Part shown: piece by piece, positions 45,811 to 55,133 of the stretch
Position numbering within the stretch: position 1 is the stretch's first letter
Layout: the number at the start of each line of letters is the position of its first letter
DNA from: Streptomyces cyaneus
GTDB lineage: Bacteria; Actinomycetota; Actinomycetes; Streptomycetales; Streptomycetaceae
Length of the DNA stretch: 64,000 bases
NCBI RefSeq assembly: GCF_004028635.1
Contig: NZ_ML138678.1
Location: forward strand, 558,001-622,000
Direction of reading: 5' to 3'
Made by a program: the position numbers and the translations under genes
Notes under the pieces: model-generated
Seen by the model: the letters and a program-made list of their open reading frames with translations, nothing else
The model's database searches: none
What the model was told of the DNA's origin: nothing

Positions 45811-48112
45811 CCTGCCCCGCCCCGAGGGTGTCGGCCTCCCCCTCGGCGTCGATGTGCGGCATGATCCGGTCCAGCCACCGGGGCGTCCACCAGGCGTGCC
45901 GGCCCAGCAGCGTCATCACGGCGGGCACCATGAGCAGGCGCACCACCGTGGCGTCGATGAGCACGCTGACGGCGAGGCCGAGCCCCAGCATCTTCACCAC
46001 GATGTTGTCGCTGACGATGAAGGCCGCGAAGACGCTGACCATGATCAGTGCGGCGCAGGTGATGACCCGCGCGGTGATCTCCAGCGCATGGGCGACCGAG
46101 GCCTTCGCGTCCCCGGTGCGCAGCCAGGCCTCGTGCACCCGGGAGAGCAGGAAGATCTCGTAGTCCATGCTCAGCCCGAAGATGATGGCGAACATCATCA
46201 TCGGCACATAGCTCTCGATGGGCACCTTGCCGTTGACGCCCAGCGCGGGCCCGCCCCAGCCCCACTGGAAGACGGCGACGACGACGCCGTACGAGGCGGC
46301 GATCGACAGCACGTTGAGGACGGCCGCCTTGACGGCGACGAGCAGGCCGCGGAAGACCGCGAGGATGATCAGGAAGGCCAGCCCCACCACGACGCAGATG
46401 ATCAGCGGCAGCCGGCTCGCGACGATGTCGCGGAAGTCGACCTGCGCGGCCGTCGTCCCGGTGGCATAGCCCTTGGCGTCGGTGCCGGAGACCGCCTGGG
46501 GCAGGGTGTCGTCGACGAGCCGGTTGGTGAGGTCGGTGGTGTCCGCGCTCTGCGGGGACTTCGCCGAGTAGACGGTGCCGAGCAGGACGTCCCCGTCCTG
46601 CGTCGGCGTCAGCGGCGTCACGAAGGAGGTTCCGGACTCGTCGTTCAGGGCCTGCTGGGCCTTCGAGGCGAGGTCGGAGCGCTGGGAGTCCGGTACGGAG
46701 GTCTGGTCGATGACGATGGTGAGGGGCCCGTTGGAGCCGGGGCCGAACGCGTCGGTCATCAGGTCGTAGGCGCGCCGGTCGGTGAAGGACGTGGGGTCGG
46801 CGCCGTCGCCGATGTGGCCGAGCTGGATCGAGAAGAGGGGGATGGCCAGCACCGCGACGGTGACGACGCCCGCGCTCAGATACCGCAGCGGATGGCGCTC
46901 CACGCGCTGGGCGTAGCGGTGCCAGGTGCCCTGGGACGCATCGCCCTCGGCGTCGGTCTCGGCGACGGGCTTGCGCAGGTGGTAGCGGTCGACGTTGCGG
47001 CCGATCAGCCCCAGCAGGGCCGGGACCAGGGTCAGCGCGCCCAGGACGGCCGAGACGACCGTGACGGCCGCGGCGACGCCCAGTTTGCCGATGAAACTCA
47101 CGCCGGACACCCACAGGCCCATGAGGGCGACGACCACCGTCGTACCGGACACCAGCACCGCGCGTCCGCTGGTGGCGGTGGCCTGGCCGGCGGCGTGCAC
47201 CGGGTCCGCGCCGTCCATGAGCTTCTGCCGGTGACGGGTGATGAGGAACAGGGCGTAGTCGATGCCGACGCCGAGGCCGATCATCGTGGCGAGGGTGGGC
47301 GACACCGTGGCGAAGGGGAACGCGATCGCGAGCAGCCCGAGGCAGGCCAGCCCGCCGACCACGCCGATCAGGGCGGTGATCAGGGGCAGGCAGGCGGCGA
47401 TCACACTGCCGAAGCCGATGAGCAGGACCACGATGGCGACCGCGAACCCGATCAGCTCGCTCACCCGGTCGTCGGCCTCGGGCCGCGCCAGCTCGCCGAG
47501 CGATCCGCCGTACTCGACATCGGCACCTGCGGCCCTGAGCGGCTGCACGGCGGCGTCGACCCCGTCGAGGTAGCTGTCACCGAGGAGGGACGGCTGCTCG
47601 TCGAAGCGGATGGTGATGTAGGCGGTCTTTCCGTCCGACGACACCGGCCCGACCTTCGAGGAGGTCGCGTCCAGCGGGTTCTGCACGGCCAGGACGTGCG
47701 GCAGTTTCTGCAGGTCGGCGACGGTGGTCGACATCTGCGAGCCGAGCGAGGTCAGGGCCTTGTCGTCGTCGTGCATGACGATCTGGCTGCTGTAGCCCCC
47801 GGCCTGCGGATCGTGCTGCTTCAGCACGTCGAGGCCGTCCTCGGACTGGACGTTCGAGAGGGCGAAGTCGTCGGAGTAGGTCCCGCCGTGGATGTGGTTC
47901 AGGGCCTGCAGCGCGCCCAGGGCGACCAGCCAGGCGACGATCACGATCACGAAGTGGTGGGCACACCACTCACCCAGTCGTCGCAGAACCCCCTTCGGAG
48001 CCTTACCCCGCCCCCCCTGCACCTTCGCGTGCACCTGCGCGTCTGGCCATGGCCCCGGCTCTTCCCTGCCGAGCGAGTGTCCGACCCCTCCATTGGACGC
48101 CTCTTGAACCAC
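45782..48112 (-). CDS. MMPL family RND-type transporter
   Basis: 776 residues, 12 predicted helices in two halves, each with a large external loop. GLGVGIDYALFLITRHRQ and the later IFGLSMDYEIFLLSRVHE carry the paired G-x-x-x-D-Y motifs that relay protons. The N-terminus is polar and the C-terminus short. MMPL proteins export lipids or polyketide-like products. The gene is divergent from no regulator; the likely cargo cannot be read. Start GTG 48112. Confidence 0.9.
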   Translation of the reverse strand: MVQEASNGGVGHSLGREEPGPWPDAQVHAKVQGGRGKAPKGVLRRLGEWCAHHFVIVIVAWLVALGALQALNHIHGGTYSDDFALSNVQSEDGLDVLKQHDPQAGGYSSQIVMHDDDKALTSLGSQMSTTVADLQKLPHVLAVQNPLDATSSKVGPVSSDGKTAYITIRFDEQPSLLGDSYLDGVDAAVQPLRAAGADVEYGGSLGELARPEADDRVSELIGFAVAIVVLLIGFGSVIAACLPLITALIGVVGGLACLGLLAIAFPFATVSPTLATMIGLGVGIDYALFLITRHRQKLMDGADPVHAAGQATATSGRAVLVSGTTVVVALMGLWVSGVSFIGKLGVAAAVTVVSAVLGALTLVPALLGLIGRNVDRYHLRKPVAETDAEGDASQGTWHRYAQRVERHPLRYLSAGVVTVAVLAIPLFSIQLGHIGDGADPTSFTDRRAYDLMTDAFGPGSNGPLTIVIDQTSVPDSQRSDLASKAQQALNDESGTSFVTPLTPTQDGDVLLGTVYSAKSPQSADTTDLTNRLVDDTLPQAVSGTDAKGYATGTTAAQVDFRDIVASRLPLIICVVVGLAFLIILAVFRGLLVAVKAAVLNVLSIAASYGVVVAVFQWGWGGPALGVNGKVPIESYVPMMMFAIIFGLSMDYEIFLLSRVHEAWLRTGDAKASVAHALEITARVITCAALIMVSVFAAFIVSDNIVVKMLGLGLAVSVLIDATVVRLLMVPAVMTLLGRHAWWTPRWLDRIMPHIDAEGEADTLGAGQATAGRAPRP

Positions 48113-48134
48113 TCCGGCATCTCGGACACCACGC

Positions 48135-48797
48135 CTAACGGGCCGGCGGGGCCATCTCCCAGACCAGCAGCTCCGCCGCGCTCACCCCCACCGCCTCCAC
48201 GCCCTCGGCATCCGCGATACGCACCGCGTCCCCGGCGCTCAACTCCTCGCCACCCAGGCGCACTTCACCGCGCACGACATGCACATACACATACGCCCCG
48301 TCCGGCACCGCAGTCCGTTCCCCCACCCCCAGACGCCGTACGTGGAGCATCGCGCCCGCCTCCGGGACGGCGTACGGCGTCGAGTCCGCGATGCCGTGGA
48401 CGATCTCGTACGACGGGTCGCCGCCCGGCGACAGCGGGGCCAGCCAGGTCTGGATGAAGGTCAGGGGGCTGCCCGCGTCGTTGCGCTCCACGTGCCGCAC
48501 GCCGCCCGCCGAGCTCAGCCGCTGCACGTCACCGGGGCCGACCCGGGTCTCGTGGCCGGTCGAGTCCCTGTGGGTGAGTTCGCCCTCGACCACCCACGTC
48601 ACGATCTCGGTATGGCTGTGGGGGTGCTCGTCGAAGCCGGCGCCGGGGGCGAGCCGCTCCTCGTTACAGGCGATCATCGCGCCGAAGCGGAGGTTGTCGG
48701 GATCGTAGTGCGGGCCGAAGGAGAAGGCGTGGCGTGACTCGATGCCCGCTGCCGGATCCCCTCCGGGATAGCGCTCCGCGGCGCGCCGTACGTCCAT
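48135..48797 (-). CDS. Pirin family protein
   Basis: 220 residues. Two cupin domains: the first has HPHSHTEIVTWVVEGELTHRDS with the His and Glu metal ligands and RVGPGDVQRLSSAGGVRH; the second is degenerate. SRHAFSFGPHYDP starts the pirin fold. Pirins of the YhhW type can oxidise quercetin; others act as redox cofactors. GGGGG lies 5 nt before ATG 48797. A GTG one codon upstream is possible. Confidence 0.9.
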   Translation of the reverse strand: MDVRRAAERYPGGDPAAGIESRHAFSFGPHYDPDNLRFGAMIACNEERLAPGAGFDEHPHSHTEIVTWVVEGELTHRDSTGHETRVGPGDVQRLSSAGGVRHVERNDAGSPLTFIQTWLAPLSPGGDPSYEIVHGIADSTPYAVPEAGAMLHVRRLGVGERTAVPDGAYVYVHVVRGEVRLGGEELSAGDAVRIADAEGVEAVGVSAAELLVWEMAPPAR

Positions 48798-48895
48798 CAC
48801 GCCCCCACGGTATCCCTGCCGGACAGCCGGACCCCGACGCCGAAGCCCTCCGGTTCATTTCCTCGCCCCCGCCGCCCCTACCCGTCCCGTCCCTT

Positions 48896-48990
48896 GAAGG
48901 GGCTCCGCCCCTTCCACCCCGCTGGGGCTGCCGCCCCAGACCCCGCTGTCGGCCCGAAAGGCCTCGTCCTCAAACGCCGGACGGGCTGGA
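48896..48990. repeat. Second Streptomyces-type intergenic element
   Basis: Two hairpins, GAAGGGGC-TCC-GCCCCTTC (48896-48914) and CTGGGGC-TGCC-GCCCCAG (48922-48939), then GGCCTCGTCCTCAAACGCC and GGACGGGCT (to 48990). I recognise this string as a recurrent intergenic sequence of Streptomyces chromosomes. It is near the 5' side of the pirin gene, not a convergent gap. Confidence 0.6.
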
Positions 48991-49080
48991 GGTGCACCCC
49001 CGTCCGCCATGGCACCGGGCAAGAGCCCACCAACCTCCACGGGTCCGACGACACCGGCCGCGAGGGAGCCGGAGGGGCGC

Positions 49081-49148
49081 GCCGGTGTCGAGAGGGCGAT
49101 CGTGCTCGACCCTTCGGGCCTCCGCGCGTTCGCCCTCTCGACACCGGC
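49081..49148. repeat. 19-bp perfect inverted repeat upstream of fasR
   Basis: GCCGGTGTCGAGAGGGCGA (49081-49099) is perfectly complementary to 49130-49148; outer GGGGCGC (49074-49080) and GCGCCCC (49153-49159) add to the stem. The 30-nt loop holds no gene. This and the preceding element fill the 495-bp gap between the pirin and PucR-family genes, in which I see no coding sequence. Confidence 0.65.
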
Positions 49149-49292
49149 TGGAGCGCCCCGCAGGCGACCGAGCCAGAAATTCGGCACCCCAGCTGCAAAA
49201 GCCGCAAAAGGCACTGCACAGCCGACCGAGCAACGGGGCACATCACAACCCTCTGGCACGCACCCCCGTCCCGATAAGGCAGTCTTGTCCCC

Positions 49293-50498
49293 GTGCCCGA
49301 ACCCGAATCCCGTAAGTCCGAAGCCGCCGCGCACGCCGTCCACCCGCACTCCGCGACCCTGAAGCGGCTCGAGAAGTCCTCCGGTTCTCTCGCCGCGCAG
49401 GCCATCGCGCGGATGGACGAGACGCTGCCGTGGTACCGGGCCATGCCCCCGGAGAACCGTTCCTGGATCGGTCTCGTCGCCCAGGCCGGTATCGCCGCCT
49501 TCACCGAGTGGTTCCGGCATCCCGACGCGCCCCAGGCGATCTCCACCGACGTCTTCGGGACCGCACCGCGCGAGCTGACCCGCGCCATCACCCTCCGCCA
49601 GACCGTGGAGATGGTGCGTACGACCATCGAGGTCATGGAGTCGGCCATCGACGAGGTCGCGGCGCCGGGCGACGAGAGCGTCCTCCGCGAAGCCCTGCTG
49701 GTGTACGCCCGTGAGATCGCCTTCGCCACGGCCCAGGTCTACGCCCAGGCCGCCGAGGCTCGCGGTGCCTGGGACGCCCGGCTGGAGTCGCTCGTCGTGA
49801 ACGCCGTGCTCAGCGGCGAGGCCGACGAGGGGGCGGTCAGCCGTGCCGCCGCGCTCGGCTGGAACTCCCCCGAGCACGTCTGCGTCGTCCTCGGCACGGC
49901 GCCCGACGGGGACAGCGAGCTGACCGTGGAGGCCATCCGGCGGGCCGCCCGGCACGCCAAGCTGCAGGTGCTGACGGGGGTGCTCGGGGACCGGCTGGTC
50001 GTCATCGCGGGGGGCAGTGACAATCCGATCGCCGTCGCCAAGTCGCTGATCGGACCGTACGCCGCCGGGCCGGTCGTCGCGGGGCCCGTCGTACCCGATC
50101 TGCTCGCCGCCACCCGGTCCGCGCAGGCCGCGGCCGCCGGGCTGAAGGCGTGTTCCGCCTGGCAGGACGCCCCGCGGCCGGTGCTCGCGGACGATCTGCT
50201 TCCGGAGCGTGCCATAGCGGGGGATCCGAGTGCGCGCGAGCAGCTGGTGGAGGAGATCTACAGACCGCTGGAGGAGGCCGGGTCGGCTCTCCTGGAGACG
50301 CTCTCCGTCTATCTCGAACAGGCGAGCAGTCTGGAGGGCGCGGCACGGATGCTCTTCGTGCATCCCAACACCGTGCGCTACCGGCTTCGACGTGTGACTG
50401 ACGTCACCGGCTGGTCGCCTTCCGATGTACGCTCCGCGTTTACTTTGCGCATCGCGCTGATCCTGGGGCGTCTGGTCGACGGCGATCTCCAGCTCTAG
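49293..50498 (+). CDS. fasR: PucR-type regulator of fatty acid synthesis (FasR-like)
   Basis: 401 residues from GTG 49293. The body holds a long helical N-terminal domain and a GGDEF-like central fold. The C-terminal PucR HTH is SLEGAARMLFVHPNTVRYRL (346-365) plus the following helix. This position, immediately upstream of fabD-fabH-acpP-fabF in the same direction, is that of FasR in S. coelicolor, the activator of the fab operon that binds the fabD promoter. The 89-nt gap to fabD should hold its site. Confidence 0.85.
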   Translation: MPEPESRKSEAAAHAVHPHSATLKRLEKSSGSLAAQAIARMDETLPWYRAMPPENRSWIGLVAQAGIAAFTEWFRHPDAPQAISTDVFGTAPRELTRAITLRQTVEMVRTTIEVMESAIDEVAAPGDESVLREALLVYAREIAFATAQVYAQAAEARGAWDARLESLVVNAVLSGEADEGAVSRAAALGWNSPEHVCVVLGTAPDGDSELTVEAIRRAARHAKLQVLTGVLGDRLVVIAGGSDNPIAVAKSLIGPYAAGPVVAGPVVPDLLAATRSAQAAAAGLKACSAWQDAPRPVLADDLLPERAIAGDPSAREQLVEEIYRPLEEAGSALLETLSVYLEQASSLEGAARMLFVHPNTVRYRLRRVTDVTGWSPSDVRSAFTLRIALILGRLVDGDLQL

Positions 50499-50587
50499 GC
50501 TTTTGTCGGGGGCCCACAAAACCCCCTCGTGTTCTTCGTCCTTGTCCCCACGGGCGGCGCTGGCCGTCCCCAAGAGAGAGTGTGAGA

Positions 50588-51520
50588 GTGCTCGTACTCG
50601 TCGCTCCCGGCCAGGGCGCCCAGACGCCCGGCTTCCTGACCCCCTGGCTCGAACTCCCCGGTGTCCGCGGTGCCATCGAGGCATGGTCCGACGCCGTGCA
50701 GCTCGACCTCGTCCGTTATGGCACCGAGGGCGACGCGGAGGAGATCCGCGACACCGCGGTGGCGCAGCCGCTGCTGGTGGCGGCCGGGCTGGCCTCCGCG
50801 GCCATGCTCTTCGACGACCCGTCGGAACTGCCCCGGAAGGTCGGCGCGATCGCCGGCCACAGCGTCGGTGAGCTGACCGCCGCCGGGCTTGCCCGGGTGC
50901 TCCCGGACGAGGAGACCGTCCGGCTGGTCCGCGCCCGTGGCCTGGCCATGGCCGAGGCCGCCGCGATCACCGAGACCGGCATGTCGGCGCTGCTCGGCGG
51001 CGACCCCGAGGTGAGCATCGCGCACCTGGAGAAGCTCGGCCTGACCCCGGCGAACATCAACGGCGCCGGCCAGATCGTGGCCGCGGGCACCATGGAGCAG
51101 CTCGCCGCGCTGAACGAGGACAAGCCCGAGGGTGTGCGCAAGGTCGTCCCGCTGAAGGTCGCCGGCGCCTTCCACACGCATCACATGGGCCCCGCCGTCG
51201 AGAAGCTGGCCGAGGCCGCCAAGGAGCTCGTCCCCGCCGACCCGCAGCTCACCTACGTCTCCAACAAGGACGGCAAGGTGGTCACCAGCGGCGCCGAGGT
51301 GCTGGAGCGCCTCGTCGGCCAGGTCGCCAACCCGGTCCGCTGGGACCTGTGCATGGAGACCTTCAAGGAGCTCGGTGTGACGGCCCTGATCGAGATCTGC
51401 CCGGGCGGCACGCTGACCGGTCTGGCCAAGCGCGCGCTGCCCGGTGTGAAGACCCTCGCGCTGAAGACCCCCGACGACCTCGACGCGGCTCGCGAGCTCA
51501 TCGCAGAGCACAGTGCCTGA
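50588..51520 (+). CDS. fabD: Malonyl-CoA:ACP transacylase
   Basis: 310 residues from GTG 50588, favoured over the GTG at 50582 because GAGAG lies 7 nt upstream and the family starts close to this residue. PGQGAQTPG (oxyanion loop), GHSVGE (nucleophile Ser92) and GAFHTHHM (active-site His) are all present. It loads malonyl groups from CoA onto AcpP. First gene of the fab operon; fabH starts 16 nt after its stop. Confidence 0.95.
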   Translation: MLVLVAPGQGAQTPGFLTPWLELPGVRGAIEAWSDAVQLDLVRYGTEGDAEEIRDTAVAQPLLVAAGLASAAMLFDDPSELPRKVGAIAGHSVGELTAAGLARVLPDEETVRLVRARGLAMAEAAAITETGMSALLGGDPEVSIAHLEKLGLTPANINGAGQIVAAGTMEQLAALNEDKPEGVRKVVPLKVAGAFHTHHMGPAVEKLAEAAKELVPADPQLTYVSNKDGKVVTSGAEVLERLVGQVANPVRWDLCMETFKELGVTALIEICPGGTLTGLAKRALPGVKTLALKTPDDLDAARELIAEHSA

Positions 51521-51536
51521 CAAGGAGCGCTAGAGC

Positions 51537-52538
51537 ATGGCGAAGCTGAAGCCCAGCAAGGGCGCCCCGTACGCGCGCATCCTCGGTGTCGGCGGCTACC
51601 GCCCGACCCGGGTCGTGCCCAACGAGGTGATCCTGGAGACGATCGACTCGTCCGACGAGTGGATCCGTTCGCGCTCCGGCATCGAGACGCGGCACTGGGC
51701 GAACGACGAGGAGACGGTCGCCGCGATGTCGATCGAGGCGTCCGGCAAGGCGATCGCCGACGCCGGGATCTCCGCCCAGCAGATCGGCGGCGTGATCGTC
51801 TCGACCGTCTCGCACTTCAAGCAGACCCCGGCCGTCGCCACCGAGATCGCCGACAAGCTCGGCACGAACAAGGCCGCCGCCTTCGACATCTCGGCCGGCT
51901 GCGCGGGCTTCGGCTACGCCCTCACCCTCGCCAAGGGCATGATCGTCGAGGGCTCGGCGGAGTACGTCCTCGTCATCGGCGTCGAGCGACTGTCCGACCT
52001 CACCGATCTGGAGGACCGGGCGACGGCCTTCCTGTTCGGCGACGGCGCCGGCGCGGTCATCGTGGGCCCGTCCCAGGAGCCGGCCATCGGCCCCACCGTC
52101 TGGGGCTCCGAGGGCGACAAGTCCGAGACGATCAAGCAGACGGTGCCGTGGACGGACTACCGCACCGGCGAGGTCGACAAGTTCCCTGCGATCACGCAGG
52201 AGGGCCAGGCGGTGTTCCGCTGGGCCGTGTTCGAGATGGCGAAGGTCGCCCAGCAGGCGCTGGACGCGGCCGGAATCACCCCGGACGAGCTGGACGTCTT
52301 CATTCCGCACCAGGCCAACGAGCGGATCATCGACTCGATGGTGAAGACTCTCAAGCTGCCGGAGCACGTCACGGTCGCCCGCGATGTGCGCACCACCGGC
52401 AACACCTCGGCCGCCTCGATCCCGCTCGCGATGGAGCGGCTCCTGGCGACCGGTGAGGCGAAGAGCGGCGACACCGCGCTCGTCATCGGATTCGGGGCGG
52501 GTCTCGTTTACGCCGCCACGGTCGTTACTCTCCCCTAG
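51537..52538 (+). CDS. fabH: Beta-ketoacyl-ACP synthase III
   Basis: 333 residues. Catalytic triad: Cys122 in ISAGCAGFGY, His258 in PHQAN, Asn289 in TGNTSAAS. It condenses a short acyl-CoA with malonyl-ACP to start each fatty acid; in Streptomyces it accepts branched starters, explaining iso and anteiso lipids. AAGGAGCG precedes the ATG. Gap to acpP 112 nt. Confidence 0.96.
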   Translation: MAKLKPSKGAPYARILGVGGYRPTRVVPNEVILETIDSSDEWIRSRSGIETRHWANDEETVAAMSIEASGKAIADAGISAQQIGGVIVSTVSHFKQTPAVATEIADKLGTNKAAAFDISAGCAGFGYALTLAKGMIVEGSAEYVLVIGVERLSDLTDLEDRATAFLFGDGAGAVIVGPSQEPAIGPTVWGSEGDKSETIKQTVPWTDYRTGEVDKFPAITQEGQAVFRWAVFEMAKVAQQALDAAGITPDELDVFIPHQANERIIDSMVKTLKLPEHVTVARDVRTTGNTSAASIPLAMERLLATGEAKSGDTALVIGFGAGLVYAATVVTLP

Positions 52539-52650
52539 GCACTCCGTGCCGGATCATGCGATCCGGCACGGGAACCAGCACCACCTGCCGCTGCCGCGGC
52601 GGGCGCAAAACCCTCTGATCAACCCTGAACAACAACGAAGGAGCGCCAAG

Positions 52651-52899
52651 ATGGCCGCCACTCAGGAAGAGATCGTCGCCGGTCTCGCCGACATCGTGAA
52701 CGAGATCGCCGGCATCCCGGTTGAGGACGTCCAGCTGGACAAGTCCTTCACCGACGACCTGGACGTCGACTCGCTGTCCATGGTCGAGGTCGTCGTCGCC
52801 GCCGAAGAGCGTTTCGACGTCAAGATCCCGGACGAGGACGTCAAGAACCTCAAGACGGTCGGCGACGCGACCAACTACATCCTCAAGCACCAGGGCTGA
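52651..52899 (+). CDS. acpP: Acyl carrier protein
   Basis: 82 residues, highly acidic. The phosphopantetheine attachment site is DVDSLSMVE with Ser41. It carries the growing acyl chain between fab enzymes. GAAGGAG is 8 nt before the ATG, a strong site fitting its high expression. Third gene of the operon. Confidence 0.97.
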   Translation: MAATQEEIVAGLADIVNEIAGIPVEDVQLDKSFTDDLDVDSLSMVEVVVAAEERFDVKIPDEDVKNLKTVGDATNYILKHQG

Positions 52900-52984
52900 T
52901 CCACCGATCAGGCCTTTGGGCTGACTGCCCCGCCACCCGGCGGTGGCGCCGCTGAATCCCCATTCCGTTGGAGAAAGAATTCCC

Positions 52985-54256
52985 GTGAGCCCGACCAATC
53001 GCACCGTGGTCGTCACCGGTATCGGCGCAACCACACCGCTGGGTGGCGACGCAGCCTCTACCTGGGAGGGCCTGATCGCCGGACGTTCCGGCGTCAAGCC
53101 CCTGGAGCAGGACTGGGCCGCCGAGCAGGCGGTCCGTATCGCGGCGCCGGTCGCCGTGGAGCCGACCGAGGTCATCCCGCGGCCGCAGGCCCGCCGACTG
53201 GACCGCTCGGCGCAGTTCGCGCTGATCGCCGCCCAGGAGGCCTGGAAGGACGCCGGGTTCGAGGCGAGGGCCGGCGAGGACCCGACCGTCGACCCCGACC
53301 GCCTCGGTGCGGTCATCGCTTCCGGCATCGGTGGCGTGACGACCCTGCTCGACCAGTACGACGTGCTCAAGGAGAAGGGCGTCCGCCGCGTCTCCCCGCA
53401 CACCGTCCCCATGCTGATGCCGAACAGCCCCTCCGCCAACGTGGGTCTGGCCGTGGGCGCCCGGGCGGGCGTGCACACGCCGGTCTCCGCGTGTGCGTCG
53501 GGTGCCGAGGCCATCGGCTACGCCATCGAGATGATCCGCACGGGCCGCGCCGACATCGTCGTCGCGGGTGGCACGGAGGCGGCGATCCATCCGCTGCCGA
53601 TCGCCGCGTTCGGCAACATGATGGCGATGTCCAAGAACAACGACGACCCGCAGGGCGCGTCGCGTCCCTACGACGTCGCCCGCGACGGCTTCGTCCTCGG
53701 TGAGGGCGCCGGTGTCGTCGTCCTGGAGTCCGCCGAGCACGCGGCGAAGCGCGGTGCCCGCGTGTACGCCGAGGCGGTCGGACAGGGCATCTCCGCCGAC
53801 GGCCACGACATCGTGCAGCCCGAGCCGGAGGGTCGGGGCATCAGCCACGCCCTGCAGAACCTGCTGGAGCGAACGGATCTGGACCCGTCGGAGATCGTGC
53901 ACGTCAACGCGCACGCGACGTCGACGCCGGCCGGTGACATCGCCGAGCTCAAGGCGCTGCGGAAGGTGTTCGGTGACGATGCGGACCACATGGCTGTGTC
54001 CGCTACGAAGTCGATGACCGGGCATCTGCTGGGTGGTGCCGGTGGTGTGGAGACGGTCGCGACCGTGCTCGCGCTGTACCACCGGGTGGCTCCGCCGACC
54101 ATCAACGTCGAGAACCTCGACCCCGAGGCCGAGGCGAATGCCGACGTCGTCCGTGGTGAGGCTCGGAAGCTGCCCGTCGAGGGCCGGATCGCTGCGCTGA
54201 ACGACTCGTTCGGGTTCGGTGGGCACAACGTGGTGCTGGCGTTCAGGACGATCTGA
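52985..54256 (+). CDS. fabF: Beta-ketoacyl-ACP synthase II
   Basis: 423 residues from GTG 52985. Catalytic Cys170 is in PVSACASGAE; the two His are in VNAHATSTPAGD and SMTGHLLGGAG. It elongates acyl-ACP with malonyl-ACP. The start has GGAG 11 nt upstream, more distant than usual. Last gene of the fab operon, followed by a terminator and repeat copy H. Confidence 0.96.
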   Translation: MSPTNRTVVVTGIGATTPLGGDAASTWEGLIAGRSGVKPLEQDWAAEQAVRIAAPVAVEPTEVIPRPQARRLDRSAQFALIAAQEAWKDAGFEARAGEDPTVDPDRLGAVIASGIGGVTTLLDQYDVLKEKGVRRVSPHTVPMLMPNSPSANVGLAVGARAGVHTPVSACASGAEAIGYAIEMIRTGRADIVVAGGTEAAIHPLPIAAFGNMMAMSKNNDDPQGASRPYDVARDGFVLGEGAGVVVLESAEHAAKRGARVYAEAVGQGISADGHDIVQPEPEGRGISHALQNLLERTDLDPSEIVHVNAHATSTPAGDIAELKALRKVFGDDADHMAVSATKSMTGHLLGGAGGVETVATVLALYHRVAPPTINVENLDPEAEANADVVRGEARKLPVEGRIAALNDSFGFGGHNVVLAFRTI

Positions 54257-54274
54257 GATCGGCTTTGACTGAAG

Positions 54275-54306
54275 ATGGCCCGGACTCTGGGAAGAGTTCG
54301 GGCCAT
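54275..54306 (+). terminator. Terminator of the fab operon
   Basis: The 14-nt arms 54275-54288 and 54293-54306 pair with one G-U wobble over a 4-nt loop; the stem includes ATGGCCCG. It starts 19 nt after the fabF stop. Confidence 0.85.
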
Positions 54307-54356
54307 TCGCCGTTGGTGAACCTGATTTCGGCCGGGTGCGGGCCGCCTTGGGCTGG

Positions 54357-54378
54357 TCGCGCAGTTCCCCGCGCCCCT
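54357..54378 (-). repeat. 79-bp repeat core, single, reversed (copy H)
   Basis: Core on the minus strand, preceded by GGGTGCGGGCCGCCTTGGGCTG, a partial flank. It lies between the convergent fabF and DUF3145 genes, 23 nt from the latter's stop. The outer tail is not recognisable. Confidence 0.7.
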
Positions 54379-54401
54379 AAAAGACCGCCGCCCAGGTCTC
54401 T

Positions 54402-54896
54402 CTAGACGACCTGGTGGAGCCAGCGGACCGGGGCGCCCTCGCCTGCGTACCTGAAGGGCTCGAGTTCGTCGTCCCACGGCTTGCCGAGGAGCTTTGCGAT
54501 TTCCGCCTCCAACTCGGTCTCGCCGCGCTGCGAACGCGCCAGGGCCGCCCTCAACCGGTCCTCCGGGATCAGGATGTCGCCGTGGATGCCGGTGACCGCG
54601 TGGAAGATGCCCAGGTCGGGGGTGCAGCTGTAGCGCTCGCCCTCGGCGGTGGCGCAGGGCTCGGCCGTCACCTCGAAGCGGAGCAGGTGCCAGCCGCGCA
54701 GGGCGGACGCCAGCTTGGACGCCGTGCCTGCCTCGCCCTGCCAGGAGAACTCCGAGCGCCAGGTGCCCGGCGCGGCGGGCTGCCGGATCCAGTCGAGGTT
54801 GACGCGCGTGCCTAGCACCCCGGCGACGGCCCACTCGACGTGCGGGCACAGCGCGCGCGGCGCGGAGTGCACGTACAGAACTCCACGTGTCGTCAC
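54402..54896 (-). CDS. DUF3145 protein
   Basis: 164 residues from GTG 54896 with GGAGGT upstream. TTRGVLYVHSAPRALCPHVEWA opens this actinobacterial family, and CTPDLGIFHAVTGIHGDILIPEDRLR and the PWDDELEPFRYAGE end are conserved features. Cytoplasmic, function unknown. DUF3145 beside the fab operon is a recurrent actinobacterial arrangement, which hints at a lipid-related role. Confidence 0.9.
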   Translation of the reverse strand: MTTRGVLYVHSAPRALCPHVEWAVAGVLGTRVNLDWIRQPAAPGTWRSEFSWQGEAGTASKLASALRGWHLLRFEVTAEPCATAEGERYSCTPDLGIFHAVTGIHGDILIPEDRLRAALARSQRGETELEAEIAKLLGKPWDDELEPFRYAGEGAPVRWLHQVV

Positions 54897-55133
54897 CGGG
54901 ACCTCCGGGCAGAGCGGACATCTTGCGAACTGGCGGACGGCAGTGGCCGGGCAGCCACGTTGATGGCGAGGCTACCGTGCGGCGGCGCAAGGAGTGTGAC
55001 GTACCGTCGGTCCCGGTGCCGCGAAACGCCTGCCATTCACCCGCCAGGACGCTTGTACGGGTGTGAGCCGTTGCATGAGACGGGCGGGAACCCTCGTGCG
55101 TTGTTATTGGTTGGACACCATGACGGGTCAACC

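Noticed and set aside
45854..48457. An 867-codon plus-strand frame opposite the MMPL gene
   Set aside because: His/Asp/Gly-rich shadow; the minus-strand protein has 12 helices and paired G-x-x-x-D-Y motifs.
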